From Campylobacter sp. MIT 97-5078 (GTDB lineage Bacteria; Campylobacterota; Campylobacteria; Campylobacterales; Campylobacteraceae), in the NCBI RefSeq assembly GCF_006864455.1, contig NZ_QHLK01000006.1:44759-108758 (forward strand): DNA of 64,000 nucleotides, in the 5' to 3' direction. Positions 49,208-57,445 of the stretch are shown here, in pieces. The notes under the pieces were generated by a model. It was not told where the DNA came from. It did no database searches and saw only the letters and a list, made by a program, of their open reading frames with translations. Each line of letters opens with the position of its first letter. Position 1 is the stretch's first letter. A program made the position numbers and the translations under genes.

Positions 49208-49480
49208 CTAAAAAGTTGGTATTACAGCACCATTATTTGCAAGGATTTCTAAGGCTCTTGATTCATTGGTTGGATTGTTTGGTATAGCTAAAGAAATCTT
49301 TTCTTTTTGTTCTTGAGTGAGGGCAAAAAACCGCCTTGAAAACTCAAAAACTCGCTTGTAAAGATCAATACCATAAAAAGTGCTAATCTCCCTTAAAAGC
49401 TTGCGAAGTGTTTCAAAGGCTTGAGTATTGTTTGTATTGAAGTTTTGTAAAGAGATTTTGGGTAAATCTATAGTTTTCAT
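49208..49480 (-). pseudogene. Chimeric remnant: dioxygenase N-terminus joined to an NlpA/MetQ-like segment
   Basis: 90 codons. The first 60 (LPKISLQNF, FYGIDLYKRVFEFSRRFFAL) look like the N-terminal region of isopenicillin-N-synthase-type 2-oxoglutarate oxygenases. The last 30 (AIPNNPTNESRALEILANNG) look like the IPNDPTN-GRAL motif of MetQ/NlpA methionine-binding lipoproteins. Each parent is far longer, so a deletion appears to have fused two genes of a sulfur cluster. The ribosome site is normal, so a peptide may still be made. Confidence 0.4.
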
Positions 49481-49833
49481 GTGCTTTTCCTTTATTGTGA
49501 TGAAAAAAATGAAATGCCAAAAAAGGCAAAAAACTCAAACAAAGGATAAGAAAGTGTGAAAAGTGAAGTTAAATTTATTAAAGAAAGAAAACTATGGCTT
49601 CTCTTGCTTCCTTATCCACCTAAGCCTAAGGAAGCGTTGCCACCAAAGACTTATTTAGCTACGCATCACGCACATTTGGCACATTATGAAAAATTGCACT
49701 AAATTTCGCATAGAGTCCTAAGTCCTTTCTTTTGAAGATAAATTGCAAAATCTTAGCTTCATTTTCCTTATAAAAAGCTTAAATAAAATAAAAACACTAA
49801 GCAAAAGATTTTCTTTATTACTTGCTTTACCCC
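49481..49833 (-). other. Gene-free leader with an inverted repeat
   Basis: About 350 bp between the sulfur operon and the tRNA promoter. The stem GCTTCCTTA (49606-49614) / TAAGGAAGC (49627-49635) is flanked by CCACC and GGTGG-type stretches, which suggests a folded RNA leader upstream of the operon. It does not match an S-box or another riboswitch I can recall. No ORF. Confidence 0.35.
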
Positions 49834-49863
49834 TTGACAAAAATAGAGTAATTTTGGCATAAT
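49834..49863 (+). promoter_or_regulatory. Promoter of the tRNA operon
   Basis: TTGACA (49834-49839) and CATAAT (49858-49863) with an 18-bp gap, 21 bp before the first tRNA. A recognisable -35 box is rare in Campylobacter and fits a strong stable-RNA promoter. Confidence 0.6.
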
Positions 49864-49884
49864 CACAATTTATTTTTTAATCTT

Positions 49885-49960
49885 GTCTCGTTAGCTCAGT
49901 CGGTAGAGCATCTCCCTTTTAAGGAGGGGGCCGTTGGTTCGAATCCAACACGGGACACCA
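49885..49960 (+). tRNA. tRNA-Lys (TTT), copy 1
   Basis: 76 nt with encoded CCA. Acceptor GTCTCGT pairs with ACGGGAC, the anticodon stem TCTCC/GGAGG holds loop CTTTTAA with anticodon TTT, and the T-loop TTCGAAT is normal. Confidence 0.95.
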
Positions 49961-49965
49961 TTTTT

Positions 49966-50041
49966 GGTCGCTTAGCTCAGTTGGTAGAGCGCCACCCTTA
50001 CAAGGTGGATGTCATAAGTTCGAGTCTTATAGCGACCACCA
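49966..50041 (+). tRNA. tRNA-Val (TAC), copy 1
   Basis: 76 nt with CCA. Acceptor GGTCGCT/AGCGACC; anticodon loop CTTACAA in stem CCACC/GGTGG gives TAC. Confidence 0.95.
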
Positions 50042-50059
50042 TTTTTAGCTATCTGGTAT

Positions 50060-50136
50060 GCAGCGGTAGTTCAGCTGGTTAGAATGCCGCCCTGTCACGG
50101 CGGAGGTCGCGGGTTCGAGCCCCGTCCGCTGCGCCA
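50060..50136 (+). tRNA. tRNA-Asp (GTC), copy 1
   Basis: 77 nt with CCA. Acceptor GCAGCGG/CCGCTGC; stem CCGCC/GGCGG with loop CTGTCAC gives GTC. Confidence 0.95.
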
Positions 50137-50140
50137 CTTT

Positions 50141-50216
50141 GTCTCGTTAGCTCAGTCGGTAGAGCATCTCCCTTTTAAGGAGGGGGCCGTTGGTTCGAAT
50201 CCAACACGGGACACCA
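50141..50216 (+). tRNA. tRNA-Lys (TTT), copy 2
   Basis: Identical to 49885-49960. Confidence 0.95.
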
Positions 50217-50230
50217 TTTTTTAGGGCTTT

Positions 50231-50306
50231 GACCCTTTCGTCTAGCGGTCCAGGACACCAAATTCTCTGTTTGGTAACAGGGGTTCAAATCCTCTAGGGG
50301 TCGCCA
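50231..50306 (+). tRNA. tRNA-Glu-like with anticodon CTC
   Basis: 76 nt with CCA. Acceptor GACCCTT/AGGGGTC and D-arm match tRNA-Glu. The anticodon stem CCAAA/TTTGG encloses loop TTCTCTG, giving CTC with a pyrimidine at position 37. The usual bacterial tRNA-Glu is TTC with a purine at 37. The T-stem has a G-T pair (AGGGG/CCTCT). It may be a second Glu isoacceptor or a drifted copy. Confidence 0.75.
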
Positions 50307-50313
50307 AAATTTT

Positions 50314-50389
50314 GGTCGCTTAGCTCAGTTGGTAGAGCGCCACCCTTACAAGGTGGATGTCATAAGTTCGAGTCTTATAGCGACCACCA
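50314..50389 (+). tRNA. tRNA-Val (TAC), copy 2
   Basis: Identical to 49966-50041, as are the flanking bases. Confidence 0.95.
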
Positions 50390-50407
50390 TTTTTAGCTAT
50401 CTGGTAT

Positions 50408-50484
50408 GCAGCGGTAGTTCAGCTGGTTAGAATGCCGCCCTGTCACGGCGGAGGTCGCGGGTTCGAGCCCCGTCCGCTGCGCCA
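50408..50484 (+). tRNA. tRNA-Asp (GTC), copy 2
   Basis: Identical to 50060-50136, with the same 18-bp spacer before it. Confidence 0.95.
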
Positions 50485-50488
50485 CTTT

Positions 50489-50564
50489 GTCTCCTTAGCT
50501 CAGCTGGTAGAGCATCTGACTCTTAATCAGGTGGTCGTTGGTTCGATCCCAACAGGGGACACCA
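50489..50564 (+). tRNA. tRNA-Lys (CTT)
   Basis: 76 nt with CCA. Acceptor GTCTCCT/AGGGGAC; stem TCTGA/TCAGG with loop CTCTTAA gives anticodon CTT. It differs from the two TTT copies and occupies the place of a third tRNA-Lys after the second Val-Asp block. Confidence 0.93.
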
Positions 50565-50609
50565 CATAATCATAGACAAAAAATTTAAGCTAAAAATGAA
50601 AGGTAAGCA

Positions 50610-51137
50610 ATGCAAATTTTTATGAGTATTTGCTGGATTATTTTTTCAAGCATTATCACTTTGGTGGGCTTTGCGGGGCTATTTATGCCTCTTGGGGTAT
50701 TTGCAAGTTTTGTGGTATTTTTGCCGTTTTTGCTGATTTTAAGCGGAATTTCTAAGCTTTTCTATTATCTTTCGTTTAAGGATTTTTCAGGAGCAAATTT
50801 CATACTTTTTGATGCTTTAATGAGTTTTTTGTTTGCCATTATCTTTATCGGCTTGGGTTTGGAATTGACAAGCATAACTATAGTAATGATCGTGGCATTT
50901 ATGAGTATGTTTAGAGGAATTTTAAGCTTGAGCTATGTTTTTGAGCTTAAAAAACGAGGACTTGGCTGGCTGGGCTTGCTTGTGCTTGCACTGCTTAATA
51001 TCATCATCTCACTCATCTTTATCATCCATCCAAACATAGGTGGCATTACCATAGGCTTTATGATCGCTTTGATGATCTTTAGCTTTGGGCTTGCGAGCCT
51101 TTTTGGATATTTTGGTGTGAAGAAGCTTTTGCGATGA
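50610..51137 (+). CDS. HdeD-like membrane protein (DUF308)
   Basis: 175 residues, six hydrophobic helices in two similar halves, with internal YVFELKKRGLGWLGLLVLALLN like HdeD (DUF308). Family members are linked to acid resistance in enterobacteria; the role here is unknown. It lies 45 bp after the last tRNA and overlaps the DUF2157 gene by 4 bp. Confidence 0.7.
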   Translation: MQIFMSICWIIFSSIITLVGFAGLFMPLGVFASFVVFLPFLLILSGISKLFYYLSFKDFSGANFILFDALMSFLFAIIFIGLGLELTSITIVMIVAFMSMFRGILSLSYVFELKKRGLGWLGLLVLALLNIIISLIFIIHPNIGGITIGFMIALMIFSFGLASLFGYFGVKKLLR

Positions 51138-52312
51138 TTTTTGCGTTAAATAAATTTACATTTTTAAAAAGTGAATTTGAAAAACTTCAAGCAAAAGGGC
51201 TTTTAAGCAAAGCTCAAAGCGAGCTTTTGTTGAGTGCTTATGAGGATAAAAAAGACAAAAATACAGCTTTGTTTTTGGTGCTTGGCTTTGTTTTTGTGGC
51301 ACTAGCTTTACTTTTGCTCGTGGCGTATAATTGGCAAGAACTTTCAAATTTGATAAAAACAAGCCTACTTTTAGTCTTGCTTTTGTGTTCTCAACTCGGT
51401 GTGTATTTGAGTAAAACTAAGGCTTTTTTAAATGCTTTTGCGTTCTTAAGTAACTTTGTTTTGCTTGCTAATCTTGCCTTGCTTTCTCAAATTTATCATC
51501 TAGGCGATAATACTCCTTTGGCTTTTTTAAGTGTTGCTTTGCTTACTTTGCTGCAAGCTTGGGTGCTAAAAAGCTTTTTGGTGTTTGCTCAAAGCCTTGC
51601 TTTTGCTTTGGTGTATTTTTGCTTGGGCTTTGATGAGTTTGAATTCTCTTCATTTTTTATCATTTTTGTGCTGATAAGTTTGGCTGTAAATGCTTTCAAA
51701 AATTCTCAATTTCTTGCTTTTTTCAACTTTTTTAGCTTGTGTGCGTATGTGTATTTTTCGCCTTTTTTATTTGATGCTTTTAATGCTCATTTTAGTTCAT
51801 CTTGTCTTTATTTTGCTTGTTTTGCTTTGGTATTTTTAAGCCTTAAAAGTCATGAAAATCTTGCCTTTTTTACGCTTATGCTTGCGTTTTTGGTTTTAAG
51901 TATGGATAATTTTGAGTTTGTAAGCATTGATTTTAATCTTCATACTTTTATACTTATCTTTAAAGAAAACTCATTTTGTTGGCTTCTTAGCTTTTTGTTG
52001 ATCTTCAATTTGCTTTTAAAGCGGTATTTTTTAGCTTTTTTAGCTCTTGCTATATTAATCTTGATTCTTGTGTCAGGTGCGTTTATAACACTTTTTGCTT
52101 CCTTTATAAGCTTGATTTTAGGTGTGTATTTGCTTACAAAAGGGCATTTGTGGCTTGGACTTTTTGGCATTTTGGCTTTAGCATTTATCCGCTATGTTAA
52201 TTTGATAGGAGATTATCTAAGTGCAAGTGGGATTTTCTTGCTTTTTGCTCTTGCTATTTTTACCTTTATTGGCTTGAAAAAACTCAAACAAAATAAAGGC
52301 AGAAACTTATGA
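51134..52312 (+). CDS. DUF2157-like multi-pass membrane protein
   Basis: 392 residues with 10 or more hydrophobic helices. A hydrophilic N-terminus (residues 1-40, KFTFLKSEFEKLQAKGLLSKAQ) precedes the first helix (FLVLGFVFVALALLLLVAYNW), as in DUF2157 proteins. It overlaps the GDYXXLXY gene by 4 bp, a pairing common for this family. Function unknown. Confidence 0.72.
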   Translation: MIFALNKFTFLKSEFEKLQAKGLLSKAQSELLLSAYEDKKDKNTALFLVLGFVFVALALLLLVAYNWQELSNLIKTSLLLVLLLCSQLGVYLSKTKAFLNAFAFLSNFVLLANLALLSQIYHLGDNTPLAFLSVALLTLLQAWVLKSFLVFAQSLAFALVYFCLGFDEFEFSSFFIIFVLISLAVNAFKNSQFLAFFNFFSLCAYVYFSPFLFDAFNAHFSSSCLYFACFALVFLSLKSHENLAFFTLMLAFLVLSMDNFEFVSIDFNLHTFILIFKENSFCWLLSFLLIFNLLLKRYFLAFLALAILILILVSGAFITLFASFISLILGVYLLTKGHLWLGLFGILALAFIRYVNLIGDYLSASGIFLLFALAIFTFIGLKKLKQNKGRNL

Positions 52313-52806
52313 AAAGTAAATCTATCATCTTTGTTTTTATTTTACAATTTGCCCTCATTGCCGTAATGTTTATAAATGCCTATATGGTAGTATTTTTTGG
52401 CACTGAAGTAAAGGTGTTTGCAAGGGGAATTGATCCAAGGGATTTACTCACTGGAAATTATGTTTTTCTTGAATATGAGTTTAAAAAAGATGAAAATATC
52501 ACAAAAGATTTTTCTTTAAGTTCTAATAAAAAGCATTTTTACGCTCTTTTAAAAGATGAGGATCAAGATGGTATTTTTACACTCACACTTAGTGATAAAA
52601 AACCCACAAACAACGAACTTTTTATCATTTCTAAATACGCAACAGATGATATATATGCTTCAAAATTTGGCATAGAGCGGTATTTTTTACCTAAAAAAGA
52701 AGCTGAAGATTTAGAGAAAAAGCTAACAAAACAAAAAGCCCTTGTTAGCCTTAAAGTGTTTAATGCTCAAGCAAGAATCACTAATCTTGAGCTTGTGGAT
52801 GAGTAG
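52309..52806 (+). CDS. GDYXXLXY-domain protein
   Basis: 165 residues. One N-terminal helix (10-31) is followed by a periplasmic domain with GIDPRDLLTGNYVFLEYEF (about 42-60), which is the family motif with N in place of D. These proteins occur together with DUF2157 membrane proteins. Coupled to the preceding gene. Confidence 0.75.
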   Translation: MKSKSIIFVFILQFALIAVMFINAYMVVFFGTEVKVFARGIDPRDLLTGNYVFLEYEFKKDENITKDFSLSSNKKHFYALLKDEDQDGIFTLTLSDKKPTNNELFIISKYATDDIYASKFGIERYFLPKKEAEDLEKKLTKQKALVSLKVFNAQARITNLELVDE

Positions 52807-52844
52807 AATTTATATTTAAAACATTATCTTGAAGTAAATTTATA

Positions 52845-52908
52845 GATTGCTTTGTTCGTAATGACTAGAACTTTTGTCATTGCGAGGAGTAAAACGACGA
52901 AGCAATCC
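52845..52908. repeat. Palindromic repeat element of the ATTGCGAGGAG/GAAGCAATCC type
   Basis: GATTGCTTTGTTCGTAATGAC is followed after 10 bp by GTCATTGCGAGGAG and GACGAAGCAATCC, a long imperfect hairpin. The same motif words occur in dispersed palindromic elements of many bacteria. A partial copy (TTTGCTTTACTTTGTTTGCAATGAC) occurs at about 54907-54931 on the other side of the flagellin gene. Confidence 0.6.
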
Positions 52909-53045
52909 ATAAGCAAGAAATAAGTAAAAATAAAAACTACGTTTTTAAAAGAAAAAGAAACTATAAAAAACTACAAAGAAAAGAAATTAACGAGAAAAAG
53001 AAACTAAAGTTTGAATGAAAAATCTAAAACAAGAGAACGTTTTAA

Positions 53046-53069
53046 ACTCCTTGCAAAGTTGCAAGGAGT
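53046..53069 (-). terminator. Terminator hairpin of the flagellin gene
   Basis: ACTCCTTGCAA / TTGCAAGGAGT, an 11-bp perfect stem with a 2-nt centre, located 15 bp after the flagellin stop. No long U-tract, but a strong stem. Confidence 0.7.
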
Positions 53070-53083
53070 GTGTTTAAGAAAAA

Positions 53084-54787
53084 CTATTGAAGCAATCTTA
53101 AAACATTTTGTTGTGCTGCATTTGCTTGAGCAAGAGCGTAGCTACCACTTTGAGCAAGTATGTTTGCTTTAGAGTAGTTTGCAGATTCACTTGCAAAATC
53201 CACATCTCTTATGGTTGATTCAGCAGCTTTTAAATTCACTTGTGTTGTAGTGATATTGTTGATCGTTTTTTCTATTTGTTGTTGAACCGAACCGATATCT
53301 GCTCTAATGGTATCAAGGTTTGCGATAGCAGTTTCTGCTATATCCATTACAGCCATTGCTCCTTTAAGTGTGGTTACACCTGCGGTTTGATCAGCGACAT
53401 TAAAGATACTAGCTTTAATAGTTGCATTTTGTGAAAGTCCTGAACCAGCAGAAAAACCTGAACCAGCAGAGACATTGTATGCAGCTGAAAATGCTGTGAT
53501 AAAAATAGCTCCATCTGCAAGGATAACTGAATAATTATGTCCGCTACCTAAAGAAAAACCTGAACCAGCAGAAAAACCTGAACCAGCAGCACTCATGAAA
53601 GCAGCAAGGTTTTGAGTGATTACTCTTTTACCTTTGCCTTCAGCATAAAAGCCCATAGCATCAGCATTTTCAGCATTTATAGTGCCTTTGCTTTCTCTTA
53701 AAGAAACAGAAGCTTGAGAGATAAATCCAGCAGAAAAACCAAAGCCTGTTCCTGATATAGCGATATCTTGTCCATTGTTTTTCACAAGGCTAAGACGGCC
53801 ATAGTTATTATACATAGCACCACCTACGATACCAGAACCAGCACCCATATTACCACTTGTGACCACGATACCTCTACCATCATTTGACTTAAGCACAAGT
53901 TTGCCAAATTCATCAAGGCTTGCTTCAACGCCTGTTGTATCCTTTACAGCATTGATCGCTTGGACTAAAGAGCCATTTTTATCATTAGCTTCATATTTCA
54001 CAGCACCTATAGTTGTGCCATTGATCGCAAAATCAGTGCTTGTAGTGCCACCTTGAATTGCATAAAGCCCTGTTGTAGTTACATTGAAGCTTGCACGAAC
54101 ACCTGTTCTATCAGAAACTCTGTTGATCTCTTCAGCCAAAGCTCCAACACCTGTGCCAACGCTATATGAAATTTGAATTTCAGCAAAGTCAAAGTCATCT
54201 ACACCATTGTAGTTAAGTATAGTAAGGTTAGCCGCACCTGCAGCGGTTATATTCGCTCCTGTTTCAAAGCGAGTTACACCTATCTTTGAGCTTTGAGTTG
54301 AACCTATGCTTGCTTTGATAGTTTGATTTGATTGAGAACCGATTTGAAACTCTTGATTAGTAAAACCACCAGAAAGCAATTGTTTGCCATTGAAAGAAGT
54401 GGTGTTAGCGATATTGTCAAGTTCTTCCATAAGACGGTTAATGTCTGCTTGAAGCATATTTCTTGTTTTAGTGCTTTGTCCATCTTGAGCCGCTTGAGTA
54501 GCTTTAGTTTTGATCGCATCAAGAATTTTTGTTTGTTCGTCCATCGCTTTATCAGCAGTTTGCAAAAGTGAATTTGCATCGTTGCCGTTGTTGATAGCTT
54601 GTCCCAAAGTAGAAGCTTGAGTGCGAAGTTGATCAGCGATAGCTAGACCCGAAGCATCATCTTTTGCGGAGTTTATTCGAAGACCTGTAGAAAGTCTTTC
54701 TAAAGAAGTACTTAAACTTCTTGAGTTAGCTGTAACACTCGCAGTTGCGTTAAGTGCTGACACATTAGTGTTAATACGAAATGACAT
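53084..54787 (-). CDS. flaA: Flagellin
   Basis: 567 residues. The conserved N-terminal D0/D1 ([43 protein letters not shown]) and C-terminal D1/D0 ([46 protein letters not shown]) frame a variable centre. The centre holds repeats of [11 protein letters not shown] around residues 394-413 and 444-458. Major flagellar filament protein, secreted by the flagellar type III system. The sigma28-type promoter upstream indicates flaA rather than the sigma54-driven flaB. No second flagellin gene is adjacent, unlike C. jejuni. Confidence 0.93.
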   Translation of the reverse strand: MSFRINTNVSALNATASVTANSRSLSTSLERLSTGLRINSAKDDASGLAIADQLRTQASTLGQAINNGNDANSLLQTADKAMDEQTKILDAIKTKATQAAQDGQSTKTRNMLQADINRLMEELDNIANTTSFNGKQLLSGGFTNQEFQIGSQSNQTIKASIGSTQSSKIGVTRFETGANITAAGAANLTILNYNGVDDFDFAEIQISYSVGTGVGALAEEINRVSDRTGVRASFNVTTTGLYAIQGGTTSTDFAINGTTIGAVKYEANDKNGSLVQAINAVKDTTGVEASLDEFGKLVLKSNDGRGIVVTSGNMGAGSGIVGGAMYNNYGRLSLVKNNGQDIAISGTGFGFSAGFISQASVSLRESKGTINAENADAMGFYAEGKGKRVITQNLAAFMSAAGSGFSAGSGFSLGSGHNYSVILADGAIFITAFSAAYNVSAGSGFSAGSGLSQNATIKASIFNVADQTAGVTTLKGAMAVMDIAETAIANLDTIRADIGSVQQQIEKTINNITTTQVNLKAAESTIRDVDFASESANYSKANILAQSGSYALAQANAAQQNVLRLLQ

Positions 54788-54800
54788 TTTAAATCCTTTT

Positions 54801-54831
54801 AAAGTAAAATCAACGAATTCCTTTCGTTGTT
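54801..54831 (-). promoter_or_regulatory. flaA 5' UTR hairpin with an AAGGA loop (candidate CsrA site)
   Basis: On the minus strand CAACGA and TCGTTG form a 6-bp stem around AAGGAAT about 25 nt before the ribosome site AAAAGGA. An AAGGA in a hairpin loop is the CsrA recognition pattern, and CsrA is known to control flaA translation in C. jejuni. Confidence 0.5.
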
Positions 54832-54838
54832 ACAGGCT

Positions 54839-54868
54839 ATATCGTTAGCTTTGAAAAAAAGTTTATAC
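54839..54868 (-). promoter_or_regulatory. sigma28 (FliA) promoter of flaA
   Basis: On the minus strand TATAAAC (-35-like TAAA) is followed after about 17 bp by CGATAT, the Campylobacter FliA -10 core. It lies about 55 bp upstream of the flagellin ATG. Confidence 0.6.
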
Positions 54869-55052
54869 TTTGTTGATAAAAAATTTGCATTTTTAGCACA
54901 ATGGATTTGCTTTACTTTGTTTGCAATGACAAGCAAGACTTATCCCAAAGCCTGCCTCTCTTTGGTCGGTGTTTTTGCTTATTAGTATTGGTATGGCTAT
55001 TGCAAGCATACAAGGTTTTTTGATACAGGTGCTTTATTAGGCTTGATTTGTT

Positions 55053-56852
55053 TTAAAAATTCGGCTTTGGTTTAAGCTTTTGAGCTATTTTAAAGCCACA
55101 AAGCTCTTCAAGCTCTTCAAAGCTTGCCTTATGTATGCTTTCAAAATCCCCAAAATGATTTAAGGCTTTTTGAATTTCAGCTTTACTTAAACCTAAATTT
55201 TCAAGCTTTGAGCTTTGTAAATCCCTTTTTCTCTTTGTATTTTGATGAAATAAGATCGCAAAGCGGTGGGCTTCATCGCGAAGTTTTTGTAAAAATTGCA
55301 ATTTCTTATCTTCAGTGCTTAAGGTAAAAATCTGCCTTTTGCTATAAATTTTATCCCTTGCACCGCCCTTTGCTCTATAAGCTTTTGCGTCAATTTTTTC
55401 TTTTGATATAGCTAAGACATCAACATTTGCCCCGCTACTTTGTAGAATCTCAAGGGCTAGATCAAGCAAAGCTTTTCCCCCGTCGATAAGCCAAAGATCA
55501 GGCGGGCTTAATTTATCAAAGTCCAAAGCCCTTCTAGTAAGCACTTCACGCATTTGTTCATAATCATTGCTGTGTTTAAGATGAAAATGGCGGTAGTGGC
55601 TTTTTTCAAAATTATTTTGACAAAAAGCAATCATCGCCCCAACGCTTGCACTGCCTTGCATATGAGAGTTATCAAACACTTCTATATTCTGCGGTAAATG
55701 CTCTAAGTCAAAAAAGTCTTTCAGCTCTTTTTGCAAGCCAAACTCGTTTTGTTTTTGAGAATTTTTTAGATTAATCAAGGCGTTTTTAACAGCCAGATCA
55801 CAAATTCGCTTTTTTTCGCCTATTTTTGGGTGTTTGATATGAATTTTCCTAGCAAATCTTGAGTTTAGTAAGTTTTCAAGCAAAGCCATATCTTCGAATT
55901 CATCAGCCACATAAATGTTTGATGAGCTTAAAGGTGTATCTATGTTAAAATTTTCAAGTATGAATTGTTTGTAAATTTCGTTAATATCTAGCAACTCATC
56001 GCTTTTTAGGGCGATGATTTTATTTTTTGAAGCGATGATCTTGCCATTTTGCACGACAAAACGTTGCGTTGCTAGTAAAGAGCCTTCAAAGGCTAAAGCA
56101 AAGATATCAAAATCCTCAAGTTTAGCTACGTCAAGTTCGATTTTAACTTCTAAATCCTTTATGGTTTGTATGCTATCTCTTAATTTTGCTGCCTCTTCGT
56201 AGTTTTCATTTTGTGCATAAAGAAGCATTTTTTGCTCTAGCTTTTTAACAAGTAGGTGTGGGTTTAAAAGAGCGTTTATGGCTGATTTTAGGATTTTTTC
56301 GTATTCTGCTTGGGTGATTTTACCTTCACAAGGTGCGTAACAACGTGAAATTTGATAAAAAATACACGCCTTTTTACACGAGCTTTTTTGCTTGAGTTTA
56401 AAGCTAAGATACAAAGCATTTAAAAGCTCTCTTGCGCCTTTGAAAAATGGTCCAAAGTATTTGATTTTTGGCTTTTTTATGATCTTTCTTGTGATCTTTG
56501 GCATAGCAAAGCTTTCGTTTAAATCTATATAGATATAAGGATAAGTTTTATCATCTCTTAGCAAGATATTGTATTTTGGGCGAAGTTGTTTGATAAAGGA
56601 ATTTTCAAGTATGAGTGCGTCAGCTTCTGAACTGGTAGTGATATACTCAAGATGAGTTGTTTGGCTAATCATCTTTTGAATGCGTAAGGAATTTTTAGGA
56701 TTTGGTGTAAGTTGTGGGGTGAAAGTAAAATAACTTCTTATGCGATTTTTAAGGTTTTTAGCCTTACCCACATACAAAAGTTTGCCTTCACTTGAGAAAA
56801 ACTGATATACCCCGCTTTTTTCCTCAAGATTTTTAAGTTCAGCTTCTAGCAT
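55053..56852 (-). CDS. uvrC: UvrABC excinuclease subunit C
   Basis: 599 residues. N-terminal GIY-YIG nuclease (SGVYQFF then LLYVGKAKNLKNRI, residues 14-35), a UVR motif (LYAQNENYEEAAKLRDSI near 210), an RNase-H-like C-terminal nuclease (EVFDNSHMQGSASVGAM near 400) and a final HhH (AEIQKALNHFGDFESIHKAS). Incises DNA on both sides of bulky lesions in nucleotide excision repair. Overlaps the DciA-like gene upstream. Confidence 0.95.
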   Translation of the reverse strand: MLEAELKNLEEKSGVYQFFSSEGKLLYVGKAKNLKNRIRSYFTFTPQLTPNPKNSLRIQKMISQTTHLEYITTSSEADALILENSFIKQLRPKYNILLRDDKTYPYIYIDLNESFAMPKITRKIIKKPKIKYFGPFFKGARELLNALYLSFKLKQKSSCKKACIFYQISRCYAPCEGKITQAEYEKILKSAINALLNPHLLVKKLEQKMLLYAQNENYEEAAKLRDSIQTIKDLEVKIELDVAKLEDFDIFALAFEGSLLATQRFVVQNGKIIASKNKIIALKSDELLDINEIYKQFILENFNIDTPLSSSNIYVADEFEDMALLENLLNSRFARKIHIKHPKIGEKKRICDLAVKNALINLKNSQKQNEFGLQKELKDFFDLEHLPQNIEVFDNSHMQGSASVGAMIAFCQNNFEKSHYRHFHLKHSNDYEQMREVLTRRALDFDKLSPPDLWLIDGGKALLDLALEILQSSGANVDVLAISKEKIDAKAYRAKGGARDKIYSKRQIFTLSTEDKKLQFLQKLRDEAHRFAILFHQNTKRKRDLQSSKLENLGLSKAEIQKALNHFGDFESIHKASFEELEELCGFKIAQKLKPKPNF

Positions 56853-57306
56853 ATTTTGTGCCTTTTATCACTGCTCTTAAGTCCTCAAAACCTTGATATA
56901 AAAGTTTGTTTTTGCAGGTATTTTTAAACTCGCCCTTTGAAAGCTCAAGAAAAAATTTCTTTTTTTTAACGCTTTTTTTGGGAAGCTTGAAATTTCTATC
57001 TGTAAGGATTTTTAGCTCATTAATCTGATCAAAATCGCTTAAAGAATTTGCATTTGCGTAAATTTTTATGAGCTTTTTAATACTTTTTTTGGTATTATCA
57101 TGATTTAATTCTTGATAGCCAACATTGCTTTTTGTGAGTATGACAAGGAGCTGTTTTTTGATGAAAATTCTTGAGATTAAATTCTGGTGCATTGGGCTTA
57201 AAAGACTTAAAAAATCTTTACAATAAAAATTCCTTTTCAAAGGGGCAAAATGTCGTTCTTGACAAAGAGAAGCGATGATAGAGCTTACCGGCTTGAGTTT
57301 TTTCAT
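56839..57306 (-). CDS. DUF721/DciA-like protein
   Basis: 155 residues. N-terminal MKKLKPVSSIIASLC and a middle LVILTKSNVGYQELNHDNTKKSIKKLI segment fit the DUF721 fold (KH-like) found in the helicase operator DciA and relatives. The tail is very basic (KKSVKKKKFF), consistent with nucleic acid binding. Between uvrC and guaA the same gene order occurs in C. jejuni (Cj1247c). The 5' end overlaps the divergent lipoprotein gene by 57 bp. Confidence 0.6.
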   Translation of the reverse strand: MKKLKPVSSIIASLCQERHFAPLKRNFYCKDFLSLLSPMHQNLISRIFIKKQLLVILTKSNVGYQELNHDNTKKSIKKLIKIYANANSLSDFDQINELKILTDRNFKLPKKSVKKKKFFLELSKGEFKNTCKNKLLYQGFEDLRAVIKGTKYARS

Positions 57307-57441
57307 AAGCTCATTATAGCATTTTTTTGCTTAATCTTTTTTGTAGCTTGTGGATACAAAGGCGATCCAAGTTATAGCGTATTTGATGAAAATGGTTCAG
57401 TAAAAGAAATAAAGCCTTATAAAAACCTCAATCGTTGGTAA
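57250..57441 (+). CDS. Small lipoprotein (LptM-like)
   Basis: 63 residues. A long basic n-region, hydrophobic LIIAFFCLIFFVAC with lipobox Cys at about residue 34, then GYKGDPSY, similar to the CGxKGxLY start of LptM/YifL lipoproteins. No in-frame start lies closer to the signal, so the ATG at 57250 inside the 5' end of the divergent DciA-like gene is used. In enterobacteria LptM assists LptD assembly; here that is only by resemblance. Confidence 0.6.
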   Translation: MSFLTKRSDDRAYRLEFFHKLIIAFFCLIFFVACGYKGDPSYSVFDENGSVKEIKPYKNLNRW

Positions 57442-57445
57442 GCTC

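Noticed and set aside
49590..49680. SAM (S-box) or other known riboswitch upstream of the sulfur operon
   Set aside because: Key S-box elements are not in the right order on either strand; kept only as an unnamed structured leader.
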